Source: Pseudodesulfovibrio sp.
Lineage (GTDB): Bacteria > Desulfobacterota > Desulfovibrionia > Desulfovibrionales > Desulfovibrionaceae
DNA: 64,000 bases
NCBI GenBank assembly: GCA_016342345.1
Contig: JAEINO010000017.1
Span: forward strand, 1-64,000
Direction of reading: 5' to 3'
Positions 34,089 to 43,137 of this stretch are shown one piece after another (the stretch's first letter is position 1; every line of letters begins with the position of its first letter). The notes below the pieces were generated by a model. The model was given only the letters and a program-made list of their open reading frames with translations, was not told the origin of the DNA and made no database searches. The translations under genes and the position numbers were made by a program.

Positions 34089-34464
34089 AAAAAACCCTTC
34101 ACACTTGAAGATTCATCACTTTTGCGGCATGAATACCGCTGAGCGAAACACTCGGGCAGCCTGTTCAAAAGGGCCCGATTGCGTTGTTGCAGGTAAAAAC
34201 ACGAACCCTCGCGTATACGAATATGCTTCGGCCTTGCATTTTTACCCACGCCTGGCACTCGAATCTTTTTGAACAGTCTGTAAAAAACATTTTTTCGAAA
34301 ACCAGTTAAAAGCTACCGGATTTCAGTATCTGGCACAAGAGAACACAGCTGGACATCACGCACAACAGCCTGTTCGCGAAACGCCGATGCACGACGCAAC
34401 AAGCCGACTTTCTCGCAGCAACAAAGCAAATGGCATTTTTCAAGGGCCTGACAAGGGAGCAAAG
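34089..34464. other. Intergenic region between divergent prepilin peptidase and PaaK genes
   Basis: 376 bp. Contains the palindromic element at 34161-34276 and AT-rich DNA with no convincing ORF. A frame open from 34387 is an upstream extension of the ligase gene and lacks a ribosome-binding site. Confidence 0.5.
34161..34276 (+). repeat. Palindromic dispersed element, diverged member
   Basis: Outer inverted repeat CTGTTCAAAA (34161-34170) with TTTTGAACAG (34267-34276). The centre contains a hairpin GCGTATACGAATATGC, then CTTCGGCCTTGCA and TTTTTACC, and a GTTGTTGC segment on the left. The order of blocks matches the element at 5352 although the sequence has drifted. Confidence 0.6.
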
Positions 34465-35754
34465 ATGGACCATCGTTTCATACCGAACCTGACCGATGAA
34501 AAAATCGCGGACAAGCAACTCGAAGGATTGAAATGGACTGCCGCCCATGCCTATCAGGGCAGCCCGTTCTATCGCTCAAGCATGAAGGAACAAGGCATGG
34601 AACCGGGTGATATCAAGACACTCGATGACATCAGAAAGCTTCCTTTCACCACTGCCGAGGATCTCAAGGACGGTTATCCCATGCCGCTTCTTTCCGTTCC
34701 CGAAGCCGATGTGGTTCGCATTCACGGCTCCAGCGGCACCACAGGCAAACGCAAAATTCTGGCCTATACGCAGAATGACATCGACGTATGGAAGGACATG
34801 TTTGCCCGGTGCTACGAACTGGCAGGACTGACCGTGACGGATCGGGTCCAGATTTGCGTGGGCTACGGCCTCTGGACCGCAGGTGTTGGCTTCCAGCTCG
34901 GTTGTGAACGATTCGGTGCCATGGCCCTGCCCGTTGGTCCCGGCCTGCTGGAAATCCAGCTCCAGATGCTGACCGACCTCAAGTCCACATGCCTGTGCTC
35001 CACGGCGTCCATGGCCCTTCTCATGAGCGAGGAGGTCCAGAAACAGGGACTGGCCGACAAGATCGCGCTCAAAAAAGTGATCTTCGGAGCCGAGACACAC
35101 ACCCCGAAGATGCGCAAGCAATTTGAAGAGGCCCTCGGCCTTGAGCACAGCTTCGACATCCTCGGCATGACCGAACTCTACGGTCCGGGAACCGGTCTGG
35201 AATGCATGGCCCACGAGGGCATGCACTACTGGGCCGACATCTTCATCATGGAAATCCTCGACCCGGACACCCTTGAACCCGTGGCCCCCGGCGAAGTGGG
35301 CGAAATGGTGCTGACCTCCCTGAAGAAAGAGGCTTCTCCGCTCATCCGCTACCGTACCCACGACCTGACACGGTTCATTCCCGGCACCTGCTCGTGCGGT
35401 CTGAACATGCCTCGCGTTGACAAGATCATGGGCCGTTCCGATGACATGTTCATCTTCCGAGGCGTGAACATCTACCCCGGACAGATCGGTTCCGTATTGG
35501 AAGGATTCGGAGAACTGTCCGCCGAATACCAGATTTCCCTGACCCGCCGGGAGGGCCTGGATCACATGTCCGTACGCGTGGAACGTCTTCCCGGCTCCGG
35601 CGATGGCAACGACGAAAACCTTGCCAAGACCGTTGCCAACGAAATCCGCAAACACATTCTGGTGCGAAGCGAAGTCAAAATAGTCGGCACCGGAACACTG
35701 CCACGCAGCTTTGCCAAGGCAAAACGCGTTCAGGATGACCGCAGTGAAGAATAA
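34465..35754 (+). CDS. Phenylacetate-CoA ligase family (PaaK-like AMP-forming acyl-CoA ligase)
   Basis: 429 aa from the ATG at 34465, which has AAGGGAG upstream. It activates an aryl or acyl acid as an adenylate and then as a CoA thioester. The adenylation P-loop is RIHGSSGTTGKRKILAYTQ, the GMTELYGPGTGLEC segment holds the aromatic-binding site, and SPLIRYRTHDLTR is the family core. A C-terminal lid follows. In Desulfovibrio relatives several PaaK-like ligases exist, including ones for aromatic acids, so the substrate is not certain. It heads a cluster with a sialidase-like and a dienelactone-hydrolase-like gene. Confidence 0.85.
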   Translation: MDHRFIPNLTDEKIADKQLEGLKWTAAHAYQGSPFYRSSMKEQGMEPGDIKTLDDIRKLPFTTAEDLKDGYPMPLLSVPEADVVRIHGSSGTTGKRKILAYTQNDIDVWKDMFARCYELAGLTVTDRVQICVGYGLWTAGVGFQLGCERFGAMALPVGPGLLEIQLQMLTDLKSTCLCSTASMALLMSEEVQKQGLADKIALKKVIFGAETHTPKMRKQFEEALGLEHSFDILGMTELYGPGTGLECMAHEGMHYWADIFIMEILDPDTLEPVAPGEVGEMVLTSLKKEASPLIRYRTHDLTRFIPGTCSCGLNMPRVDKIMGRSDDMFIFRGVNIYPGQIGSVLEGFGELSAEYQISLTRREGLDHMSVRVERLPGSGDGNDENLAKTVANEIRKHILVRSEVKIVGTGTLPRSFAKAKRVQDDRSEE

Positions 35755-35775
35755 CGGCCAACGCCACGGAGGACC

Positions 35776-37314
35776 ATGCCAACACTGACTTTCAACGCCT
35801 CAAGACATACGGTCATTGACCGACGAAAAAACCAGTACCTGTGCTTCCCGGATGTGGTCAAAACCGCTGACGGGCGTCTGATTGTCGCCTACAATGAATA
35901 TGATCAGCACGTTGGAACGCGCCGCAAACTTCTGCTGAAGACCAGTGCGGACAATGGAAAAACATGGGGCAAGGCCGAATACATGGACATGGCTCGAAGC
36001 CATTGCCCACGCCTGACCCACCTCCACAACGACGAACTGATTCTCTCTGATGACTGCGGCCCGGCTTTCCGCAGAAGCACGGACAACGGCACGACATGGG
36101 AAGTCCACACGCCTCCGGGCATACAGCACGGCCTCCTCGACCGGATCATCGACTTGGACAACGACATTCTTCTCACTACGGGACACGCTCACCGCGGCAG
36201 TTTTCCGCATCCGGCCATTCGACAGGCATCCACCGAACAGATGGTCTATCGCTCCGAAAACCGGGGACAGACATGGAAGCCCCTGTCCGTACTGGCCCAC
36301 CATCGCAATCTCGTGCTCTGCGAAGCATCCATGACCCGCCTTGCCGATGGGAGACTCATCGCCATCATGCGCGAAAACAGCTTTGTCTACGAGCCCATGT
36401 ACCTGTGCATCAGCGAAAATGACGGAGGACTCTGGTCCGACCCCATCCCCAGCCCGCTCATAGGACATCGCCCGACCATGGGACTGATTCCCGATGGCCG
36501 TCTGCTTGTCACCTACCGCAACGTGGGACCTGACGCAGGCACCAGCGCATGGCTCGGAACACTTGATGAACTCACAAGCGATTTCAAGGTCCATGCTCGG
36601 GCAACAAGCCCGGACAACCCGATACTGACACCGGACGGTCTCCACGTGCGCAACAAGGCTGGTGAGGACTCCGTAGTCCGCTATGCACTCAGACCCCTGA
36701 CCGATCCGCGCTCGGCCACGGCAACCCTTGAAGCCGAAGTCCGCGTGGACATGGCAGGCAGAAACGGATGCGGCCTGCGCCTTGGCGCATGGTGGCGGCT
36801 ATACCCTGACAAAATCGTTCCTGATGTGGAAAACGCCGAACCAATCGCCATCGAACCGGGCCGATTCAACACCATCAGGCTTGACTACGAAAACGGTGTG
36901 GTCACACTCGCCATCAACAACGAGAAACGTGCTGCCATTGCCGTGGGCAACGATCATGCCGACACCCGCCCCATACTGTTTGGTGCGCCCGCCTCTTTCG
37001 AAGACAACGAAGTCGACTGCACATGGAAACGAGTGCACCTCGAAACCCGCGAGCCGGTATACCAACGCACCCATGAGTGGGAGTGGACGGCACAAGACGG
37101 CCTGCCAGACCAGTGGGTCCGGGACCATATCCTGGAATTGAAGAACGATCGTCATGCCGCGTCCCCGGACTTCGGCTATTCCGGCTGGATCACCCTTGAT
37201 GACGGCACATTCTTCTGCGTCTACCATCACGGCGGAGGCGATGAAAAAGGGTACACACCCATGGAATCCGCCCATGTCCTCGGGACCCATTTTTCTTTGG
37301 ACGATTTCAAATGA
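35776..37314 (+). CDS. Sialidase-like BNR/Asp-box protein, no signal peptide
   Basis: 512 aa. Four Asp boxes (SxDxGxTW type) are visible at about residues 57-64, 101-108, 160-167 and 213-220, so it has the six-bladed propeller fold of exo-sialidases. Residues about 320-430 look like an inserted jelly-roll (LamG-type) module. There is no signal peptide, so a cytoplasmic protein is likely, which is odd for a sialidase. GGAGG precedes the ATG, and the stop overlaps the next gene by 4 bp. The exact activity is unknown. Confidence 0.78.
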   Translation: MPTLTFNASRHTVIDRRKNQYLCFPDVVKTADGRLIVAYNEYDQHVGTRRKLLLKTSADNGKTWGKAEYMDMARSHCPRLTHLHNDELILSDDCGPAFRRSTDNGTTWEVHTPPGIQHGLLDRIIDLDNDILLTTGHAHRGSFPHPAIRQASTEQMVYRSENRGQTWKPLSVLAHHRNLVLCEASMTRLADGRLIAIMRENSFVYEPMYLCISENDGGLWSDPIPSPLIGHRPTMGLIPDGRLLVTYRNVGPDAGTSAWLGTLDELTSDFKVHARATSPDNPILTPDGLHVRNKAGEDSVVRYALRPLTDPRSATATLEAEVRVDMAGRNGCGLRLGAWWRLYPDKIVPDVENAEPIAIEPGRFNTIRLDYENGVVTLAINNEKRAAIAVGNDHADTRPILFGAPASFEDNEVDCTWKRVHLETREPVYQRTHEWEWTAQDGLPDQWVRDHILELKNDRHAASPDFGYSGWITLDDGTFFCVYHHGGGDEKGYTPMESAHVLGTHFSLDDFK

Positions 37315-38024
37315 TCACGAACACGCCCCTTGCCTATGAGCATGGCGACACAAAGCTCGAAGGCCTCTTCGTGCATGACGACAAACTCACGACGCCAATG
37401 CCGGGAATACTGCTCATTCACGAATTCACGGGGCTGGACGATTCCATGCTCCCCCATGCCGAGCGTCTGGCCCGACAGGGCTATGCTGTTCTGCTCTGTG
37501 ACATGTACGGCAAGGGGATCAGACCGAAAGACAAGGCCGAAGCCAGTACGCAAGCTCACATATACAAAAAAGACCGCACGCTCATGCGCGCTCGTGCCAA
37601 AGCCGGACTTGACGCACTTGAAGTCCACCCCGCGGTCAACAGAAACCGACTCTTTGCCTTGGGCTTTTCCTTTGGGGGATGCGCAGCACTGGAACTTGCC
37701 AGATCAGGCGCAAACCTGACCGGCGCAATCAGCTTTTACGGATATCTGAACACACCGGAACCATGCAGGCCGGGTGCAGTGCAAGGCCGGTTGCTCGTCC
37801 TGCACGGCGCGCACGACAGGGTGGTTCCCATGAGCGAAATCCCGATATTTGAAAAAGAGATGCATGAGGCCGATACGGATTTCCGTATCATCGTATTGCA
37901 CGATGCCGGACACGGCTTTGCCAACCCGACACACGAGAACGATCCTGCCACAGGGTCATGGTATTGCGAAGAGGCTGCGGAAAAGGCCTGGAAGACAGCT
38001 CTGGAGTTCCTGGCTAGAAATTGA
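37311..38024 (+). CDS. Dienelactone hydrolase family protein
   Basis: 237 aa alpha/beta hydrolase. The elbow is LGFSFGG with Ser in place of the Cys of classical dienelactone hydrolase, the acid is in LHGAHDRVVP, and the His in DAGHGFANPTHEND. No signal peptide. It overlaps the sialidase-like gene (ATGA) and is 11 bp overlapping with the convergent TPR gene. Substrate unknown, probably a lactone or ester linked to the sialidase-like neighbour. Confidence 0.85.
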   Translation: MITNTPLAYEHGDTKLEGLFVHDDKLTTPMPGILLIHEFTGLDDSMLPHAERLARQGYAVLLCDMYGKGIRPKDKAEASTQAHIYKKDRTLMRARAKAGLDALEVHPAVNRNRLFALGFSFGGCAALELARSGANLTGAISFYGYLNTPEPCRPGAVQGRLLVLHGAHDRVVPMSEIPIFEKEMHEADTDFRIIVLHDAGHGFANPTHENDPATGSWYCEEAAEKAWKTALEFLARN

Positions 38025-38865
38025 GATCATAGGAATTCGAGATCATGGAGTCTGCGCCTTTTTTCTGTTTCGCGGCCCGGGCCTGCGCTTCTGCCTCCCG
38101 GCCCATTACGGCCTTATCCTTCAGTTTCTCCATGGTGACAGCTTCAGTATCGATCACCCTCATGAAGCTCCTGGCTTCAGGCATATCCGGATTAATCTTC
38201 AGAGAGCACTCCAGATGGCTACGACATTCAACGAAATTCTCCTTGGCATGATACGCGCGGGCAATATTAAAGTGCAGATTCTCGTCCTGCTCATTGACTT
38301 CAAGGGCTTTGGTATAAAAGCGTATGGCATCATCATAAAGTTCCTTCTTGCGAAGATTGATGCCGAATTCGTTGAAACGATGCCGCTGTTCCTCGCGAAA
38401 CACCTCGTCGATGTTCAACATCTTATCTAGCACGGTACGAAGCTCTGAAAATTTCTGCTGTTCGGAATAGACTTCGGAAAGCCCCATGTTGCCATCCACA
38501 CAGTCATCCTGCATGAGCACGGCCTCGCAGAACTCCAGTTCGGCCTTCTCCATATGACCCAGATTGAAATAGCGACGGCCCAGGCGGACCTTTTTCTGAA
38601 GCGTTTCCAGACAGGGAAGTGTGTTGTCCTGATAATATGACAATTCAGGTGTGTAGAGCTTGAGAAAATCTTCCTTGGATATCAGTTTCGTCAGGCCGGA
38701 CGGGAGATGATTGGCGTTGAGTGGACGCACTTCGTAAAGATTGTCATTGCGCTTGCGCACGAACCAGAATGTTCCATGGCGATAGCGCGACTCACGCTCA
38801 CCAGCCTTGTATTCGTATTTGATGCTATGGGAATAGACTCCCATGACCTCGTAATCATCGTCCAC
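38014..38865 (-). CDS. TPR-repeat protein
   Basis: 283 aa, no signal peptide. The N-terminal about 95 residues are not recognisable. Residues about 95-245 hold TPR-like helical pairs (GRRYFNLGHMEKAELEF, INLRKKELYDDAIRFYTKAL, FNIARAYHAKENFVECRSHL). The C-terminus is basic and Ala/Lys-rich. Function unknown; a stress or signalling scaffold is possible given the RsbW-like gene upstream on the same strand. Confidence 0.7.
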   Translation of the reverse strand: MDDDYEVMGVYSHSIKYEYKAGERESRYRHGTFWFVRKRNDNLYEVRPLNANHLPSGLTKLISKEDFLKLYTPELSYYQDNTLPCLETLQKKVRLGRRYFNLGHMEKAELEFCEAVLMQDDCVDGNMGLSEVYSEQQKFSELRTVLDKMLNIDEVFREEQRHRFNEFGINLRKKELYDDAIRFYTKALEVNEQDENLHFNIARAYHAKENFVECRSHLECSLKINPDMPEARSFMRVIDTEAVTMEKLKDKAVMGREAEAQARAAKQKKGADSMISNSYDLNF

Positions 38866-38897
38866 GCGTCCTCCCCCGAATAGAAATTCCAGAGATA

Positions 38898-39389
38898 CTA
38901 CCCTTTCGACTTCCCATGATCAAGCTTCCCTCCGACTTTCCTATGTGCCGAAGCCTCATAATCAAGTTGATATACAAGCTCATAGGTATTGATTACCTGG
39001 CCTGACACGACATCAAAGAGGCTCTCATACGTCAGGCTGGATAATATTTCCTTGGCAATAAAGAGGCCCATGGCCTCGAAGCTGGTTCTCCGAATGGGAA
39101 ACTCCCTGACTTTCAGACTTTCGTCCCACTCTCCCTTGGGACCATCATGCTGAATCAATATCTTGAGCTTTCGATCCTCCCAGAATAACCTCACTCTTAT
39201 TTCTTCGCGGCCGCTCAATGCATGAATATTATTCACGCAATAGATAAAAACACCTTCCACGCAGACCTGAATCCGTTTGCTGTCAAGGGGACTAAAACCA
39301 TTGATACTACAAAACGCATCAAGACCGGCATTCACAATGACAATTGCTCTCCTTCTGGGCGGCATGGACCAAGAAGCCTCTTCTTTCAT
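38898..39389 (-). CDS. RsbW/SpoIIAB-like ATPase-fold protein (probable anti-sigma or switch kinase)
   Basis: 163 aa, GHKL fold. The N-box region reads VCVEGVFIYCVNNIHA (Glu and Asn positions), a degenerate G1 box is HDGPKGEWDES, and the G2-like FEAMGLFIAKEIL follows. Length fits a stand-alone HATPase_c_2 domain. No anti-anti-sigma or sigma gene is adjacent, so the partner is elsewhere. The G1 box differs from the usual DxGxG, so ATP binding is uncertain. 32 bp upstream of the TPR gene, probably co-transcribed. Confidence 0.65.
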   Translation of the reverse strand: MKEEASWSMPPRRRAIVIVNAGLDAFCSINGFSPLDSKRIQVCVEGVFIYCVNNIHALSGREEIRVRLFWEDRKLKILIQHDGPKGEWDESLKVREFPIRRTSFEAMGLFIAKEILSSLTYESLFDVVSGQVINTYELVYQLDYEASAHRKVGGKLDHGKSKG

Positions 39390-39537
39390 TCAATCTCCCC
39401 CTGCATCATCCTGACCATTTATTAAACAACAACAAACCTATCCAAAAACGAACCTGACAGCAAACATCAATCCCAGGCTTGGCCTCCTGACGAAATTAAG
39501 GCATACTGTAATATAAAACGAAACATGCGAGGACACC

Positions 39538-39837
39538 ATGGAAAGAGCTGATATCGAACGCATATTTGAAGCCTATTTCGAAAAATACAAAAAGACCGAG
39601 GGGGATGGTTCCGCATGGTCGGCATTCTGGGCCGAGATGGCTCCTGCCGGAGTCCTGGAGATCAACCTGACAAAATGCCCCAGAGGAACCGTTTTCAAAA
39701 TCTTCGTGGACAAAAAGAAAATAATTGAAGTCATAGGTTGGGATGCCTATTTCCAGACCATGGAGACAATGGCAGCAGACCATCCAGGACTCTACGACCC
39801 GGACAAGATTTTTTCCGACATGGAATCAATACTCTGA
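39538..39837 (+). CDS. Hypothetical protein, 99 aa
   Basis: 99 aa with a GAGGA ribosome-binding site six bases before the ATG. Acidic, single domain, no signal or membrane segment. It begins with an amphipathic helix (ERIFEAYFEKYKK), has a Trp pair in the middle and an acidic tail. I do not recognise a family. Confidence 0.6.
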   Translation: MERADIERIFEAYFEKYKKTEGDGSAWSAFWAEMAPAGVLEINLTKCPRGTVFKIFVDKKKIIEVIGWDAYFQTMETMAADHPGLYDPDKIFSDMESIL

Positions 39838-40222
39838 CACGGCATTAAAAACCGTCTCAACCACCCTCGAAGCACAACGCAAACACAACTGGAATCGCCA
39901 TCTGCGAGTATAAACTCGGCATATGATTTCATAAAACAGAACAACCCCATTTCCGATTACCGGGAGTAATAATGGTCACATCTTCTACCGTTTTTTTCTT
40001 GACGAAGCTTCCGCTCCAGCGTAAGGCCCTCTACTACAGTAGTCAGTGGTGCCCACGAGGGTGCAATCGAGAACCACCAAAGTGGCTTAATATTTGGTGG
40101 CTATAAATTGTTTATGACAGGCTTGCATATACCGTGTCACCACCGTTTTTTCCGGCAATACAAGCCCGCTCTGCCATAGGGTGGGCTTTTCCAGTCGCCT
40201 AACAAATTAAAGGAAGCTATAG
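39838..40222 (+). other. Structured leader region upstream of infA with a 44-codon Trp-rich ORF
   Basis: 385 bp. Contains a small ORF at 39972-40106 with GGGAG six bases upstream, five Trp codons in 44, ending IWWL. Its 3' part holds segments that can pair in alternative ways: 40047-40051 with 40075-40079, or 40074-40081 with 40093-40100 (8 bp perfect). 40096-40100 can also pair with 40140-40144, followed by six T (40146-40151). A further stem (about 40162-40166 with 40183-40187) precedes infA. Not a recognised riboswitch; could be an attenuator or a small RNA. Confidence 0.45.
39972..40106 (+). CDS. Putative small ORF, 44 aa, Trp- and Cys-containing
   Basis: Begins with ATG six bases after GGGAG and encodes 44 residues ending KWLNIWWL. 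It has five Trp and two Cys, and its 3' third lies in the alternative hairpins of the infA leader. No family recognised. It could be a leader peptide, a real microprotein, or chance within a structured RNA. Low confidence. Confidence 0.3.
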   Translation: MVTSSTVFFLTKLPLQRKALYYSSQWCPRGCNREPPKWLNIWWL

Positions 40223-40441
40223 ATGGCTAAAGAAGAAGGAATCGTCGTCCAGGGCACCGTAGAAGAAGCCCTGCCTAACGCCATGTTCCGCGTAGAACTT
40301 GAGAATGGACACAACGTCCTTGCCCACATTTCCGGCAAAATGCGAAAATTCCGCATCCGTGTCATGCCCGGCGACACTGTCACCGTCGAACTCTCCCCCT
40401 ACGACCTTACTCGCGGCCGCATCACCTTCCGTCCCCGCTAA
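40223..40441 (+). CDS. infA: Translation initiation factor IF-1
   Basis: 72-aa OB-fold protein that blocks the A site of the 30S subunit during initiation. Full-length and typical: [20 protein letters not shown] at the start and [15 protein letters not shown] at the end. AAAGGAAG precedes the ATG. A DEAD-box helicase gene starts 48 bp downstream, and the pair probably forms a translation or cold-response unit. Confidence 0.97.
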   Translation: MAKEEGIVVQGTVEEALPNAMFRVELENGHNVLAHISGKMRKFRIRVMPGDTVTVELSPYDLTRGRITFRPR

Positions 40442-40489
40442 ATCCGGGGGATACACGCCGGACCTCAGTTGTCCGGCAACAAGGACCAT

Positions 40490-42145
40490 ATGATCAATTT
40501 CAAGGAACTTGGCCTGTCAGAGGATACTTTGACGGCTCTGGAATCCAAGGGCTTTTCATGCCCCACGCCCATCCAGGCACTGACCATCCCCATGCTGCTC
40601 ACCGGTTCGGTCGACATTGTCGGCCAGGCCCAGACCGGCACTGGAAAGACTGCAGCCTTTGGCCTGCCCATTATCGAAACAGCCAAGGAAAATGCCGGAA
40701 ACGTGCAGGCACTCATATTGACGCCGACACGTGAACTCGCCATACAGGTGGCCGACGAAATCAATTCCCTCAAGGGGAAAAAACGCATCCGGATTCTCCC
40801 CATCTACGGAGGCCAGGCCATCCACATGCAGCTCGGAGCTCTCAAGCGCGGCGTGGATGTTGTGGTCGGCACCCCGGGGCGCATCATGGATCACCTGAAA
40901 CGCCGCACCCTGCGCATCGATTCCCTCGATTTCTTCGTGCTCGATGAAGCTGACGAGATGTGCAACATGGGATTCGTGGACGATGTCCGTGAAATCCTCA
41001 AAGCTGCCAATAAAGACCGGCGCACCATGCTCTTTTCTGCCACCATGCCCCGCGATGTCCTGCGCATCGCCAAGGAATTCATGGGCGACTATGAAGTCGT
41101 GTCCGTGAAACCGGAAAAAAGCGAAACCCCGCTCACAAAACAGATATTCCACGAAATGGCCAACTCGGATCGATTCGAGGCCCTGTGCAGGGTCATTGAT
41201 GCCCAGTCCGATTTCTACGGTCTTGTCTTCACCCGCACTCGCGCCGATGCCGACCATGTGGCAGCCAAGCTGAGCGAACGGGGGTATCCCGCAGAGCCTA
41301 TCCACGGAGAGCTGTCTCAACCACAGCGCGAAAAAATCCTGAGCCGATTCAAGAGACGCAAAGCGACCATTCTGGTGGCCACGGATGTGGCAGCCCGCGG
41401 CATTGACGTGCCGGACCTGACCCATGTGGTCAACTTTGCCATCCCCCAGGACCCGCAGACGTACGTGCATCGCACCGGTCGCACAGGCCGCGCAGGCAAA
41501 GCCGGCGTAGCCATCACACTCATCGCCCCCAGCGAATTCAGGCGACTGATGTTCATCTCCAAAAGTTCGGGCATCGAAATCAACAAGGAAAAACTGCCTT
41601 GCATCGAGGATGTCATATACTCCAAGAAGAGCAAGATGGTTACCGAGCTGGAAACAATCATGGAAAGCAAGGGTCTTGACACCTACCTCGCCATGGCACG
41701 CGAGCTGATAGATGAAAGAGATCCTGTCGATGTCATTGCCGCGCTGCTCAAGAACACCTTTGGCAACGAACTGGTCGAGTCCAGCTATCGCGAAATAAAC
41801 GTCACCAGCGGTGCCAGTCATGGCCGTGCTGATCTTGTCTGCGCTTTGGGCCGCGCCCATGGCATGTCGCCCAAAAAGCTCGTGGACTTCGTATCAGCGG
41901 CAGCAGGGATAAAGCCTTTTTCAATCCAGCACGTCCGCGTGCAAGGCAACCGGACCACCTTCACTGTTCCCGGAAATGAAGCCGAAACCGTCATGAAGCA
42001 GGTTCTCAGCCGTGACGATCAGCCCCTGGTCACACGAGGCGAATTCAAGAAAAAGCCGCCCTACCGCCAGGAATACCGAAAGAGCAATGGATCTGCCCCC
42101 GGAAACCGGCCATACAAGAAACGCTTCAAGCCCAGAGACAGCTAG
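40490..42145 (+). CDS. DEAD-box ATP-dependent RNA helicase (DeaD/CsdA type)
   Basis: 551 aa from the ATG at 40490 (AAGGA upstream); a 7-residue longer start at 40469 is possible. RecA-like domain 1: AQTGTGKTAAFGLP, PTRELA, DEAD, SAT. Domain 2: ATDVAARGIDVPDL and HRTGRTGRAGK. The C-terminus (about 445-515) is a DbpA-type RNA-binding domain (VCALGRAHGMSPKKLVDFV), then a basic tail. Acts in ribosome assembly or mRNA unwinding, often at low temperature. Terminator follows. Confidence 0.94.
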   Translation: MINFKELGLSEDTLTALESKGFSCPTPIQALTIPMLLTGSVDIVGQAQTGTGKTAAFGLPIIETAKENAGNVQALILTPTRELAIQVADEINSLKGKKRIRILPIYGGQAIHMQLGALKRGVDVVVGTPGRIMDHLKRRTLRIDSLDFFVLDEADEMCNMGFVDDVREILKAANKDRRTMLFSATMPRDVLRIAKEFMGDYEVVSVKPEKSETPLTKQIFHEMANSDRFEALCRVIDAQSDFYGLVFTRTRADADHVAAKLSERGYPAEPIHGELSQPQREKILSRFKRRKATILVATDVAARGIDVPDLTHVVNFAIPQDPQTYVHRTGRTGRAGKAGVAITLIAPSEFRRLMFISKSSGIEINKEKLPCIEDVIYSKKSKMVTELETIMESKGLDTYLAMARELIDERDPVDVIAALLKNTFGNELVESSYREINVTSGASHGRADLVCALGRAHGMSPKKLVDFVSAAAGIKPFSIQHVRVQGNRTTFTVPGNEAETVMKQVLSRDDQPLVTRGEFKKKPPYRQEYRKSNGSAPGNRPYKKRFKPRDS

Positions 42146-42156
42146 CCTCAAAACAA

Positions 42157-42190
42157 AAAGCCCCGTTCATCCTGCGATGAACGGGGCTTT
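42157..42190. terminator. Bidirectional intrinsic terminator between the helicase and rhodanese-YceI genes
   Basis: A 15-bp perfect stem (42157-42171 with 42176-42190), 4-nt loop, with AAA on one side and TTT on the other. It sits between two convergent genes and should serve both. Confidence 0.9.
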
Positions 42191-42216
42191 CTCGTGTGGC
42201 CTCATATCAAAACTGA

Positions 42217-43137
42217 TCACTTGAGAACCAACTTGAAATCGATGGATATGAAATCGAACACCTGATGATATCCCAGATATTGAAAAAATCGTGACGAACC
42301 GTAAATGACACCCCACTGAGTGCGATCAAAATCAAGGTTGGCAAGAATGTTTATCTTGCCCTCGTCCACGTTACGAATATGAGCTGGAAAAGCGATCTCA
42401 TGCGTCAAACCACGTAGGGAAAGCCTGCCCTGAATCATGGCATTGGGTCGTGTGGCCTCACCATTTTCCACCAATTTGATCTGGGTGGTATCAAACTCTG
42501 CCGTGGGAAACATGACCGTGAAAAAGAAATCGTCCGACCTGAGATGCGCCTCCAGTACGGGCTGCAACTCATCTCCTTCAAGATTGAGATTCCTGATGGA
42601 TGTCATGTCGATAGTGAACGATGCTGCCAATTGGTCAGCGACATCCAATTCTCCCCCCAACAACTGAAGTGTGCCGTGATGTCCACCATTGCTGTTGCGA
42701 CCAGTCCAGTTGATAACGGATTCCGCAGAAAGAAGCCGGTATGACCGAGGCTTCAGTTCCAAAGTCGGATGTGCCAATTCCACCACGTCAGGGGCCGCAC
42801 CTTCAAGATCAAGCTTCGCACTTCGCCATTCATCGAGACCTCCGTGAAAAACCGCCACATCGGTATAACCTTCACGAGCCAACTTTTCGGCAGCAACGAG
42901 ACAATCAAAGGATTTCAATCCTGCCCCGTAGCACACGACACTTGTCCCCTTGTCCGGCACAATTCCGCCAACAATTTCCAGAAAAGACACCTCGTAGACA
43001 CAAACATTCTCGGAACCGGGGATATGCCGGGCCTCATAATGTTCAAAGGGCAGCGTGTCGATCAGAACACCCTTCCCCTCCTTCAAAAAAGCCTGGACTT
43101 CCTGCACTGAAAGTCGTTCGACAAATTGTGTATCCAT
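42217..43137 (-). CDS. Rhodanese / YceI-domain fusion protein
   Basis: 306 aa. Residues about 1-110 are a rhodanese domain with active-site Cys in SVVCYGAGLKS, and a GGLDEWRSAKL end. Residues about 125-305 form a YceI-like lipocalin barrel (WTGRNSNGGHHGTLQL, DFFFTVMFPTAEFD). YceI proteins normally bind isoprenoid or amide lipids in the periplasm, but there is no signal peptide, so this one is probably cytoplasmic. The fusion is unusual. The function may be sulfur transfer linked to a hydrophobic ligand; that is inference. Confidence 0.8.
   Translation of the reverse strand: MDTQFVERLSVQEVQAFLKEGKGVLIDTLPFEHYEARHIPGSENVCVYEVSFLEIVGGIVPDKGTSVVCYGAGLKSFDCLVAAEKLAREGYTDVAVFHGGLDEWRSAKLDLEGAAPDVVELAHPTLELKPRSYRLLSAESVINWTGRNSNGGHHGTLQLLGGELDVADQLAASFTIDMTSIRNLNLEGDELQPVLEAHLRSDDFFFTVMFPTAEFDTTQIKLVENGEATRPNAMIQGRLSLRGLTHEIAFPAHIRNVDEGKINILANLDFDRTQWGVIYGSSRFFQYLGYHQVFDFISIDFKLVLK

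Noticed and set aside
34576-35655. 359-codon open frame antisense to the PaaK-like ligase
   Set aside because: Shadow of a conserved ligase gene.
40556-41860. 434-codon open frame antisense to the DEAD-box helicase
   Set aside because: Antisense shadow of a conserved helicase; contains no recognisable domain.
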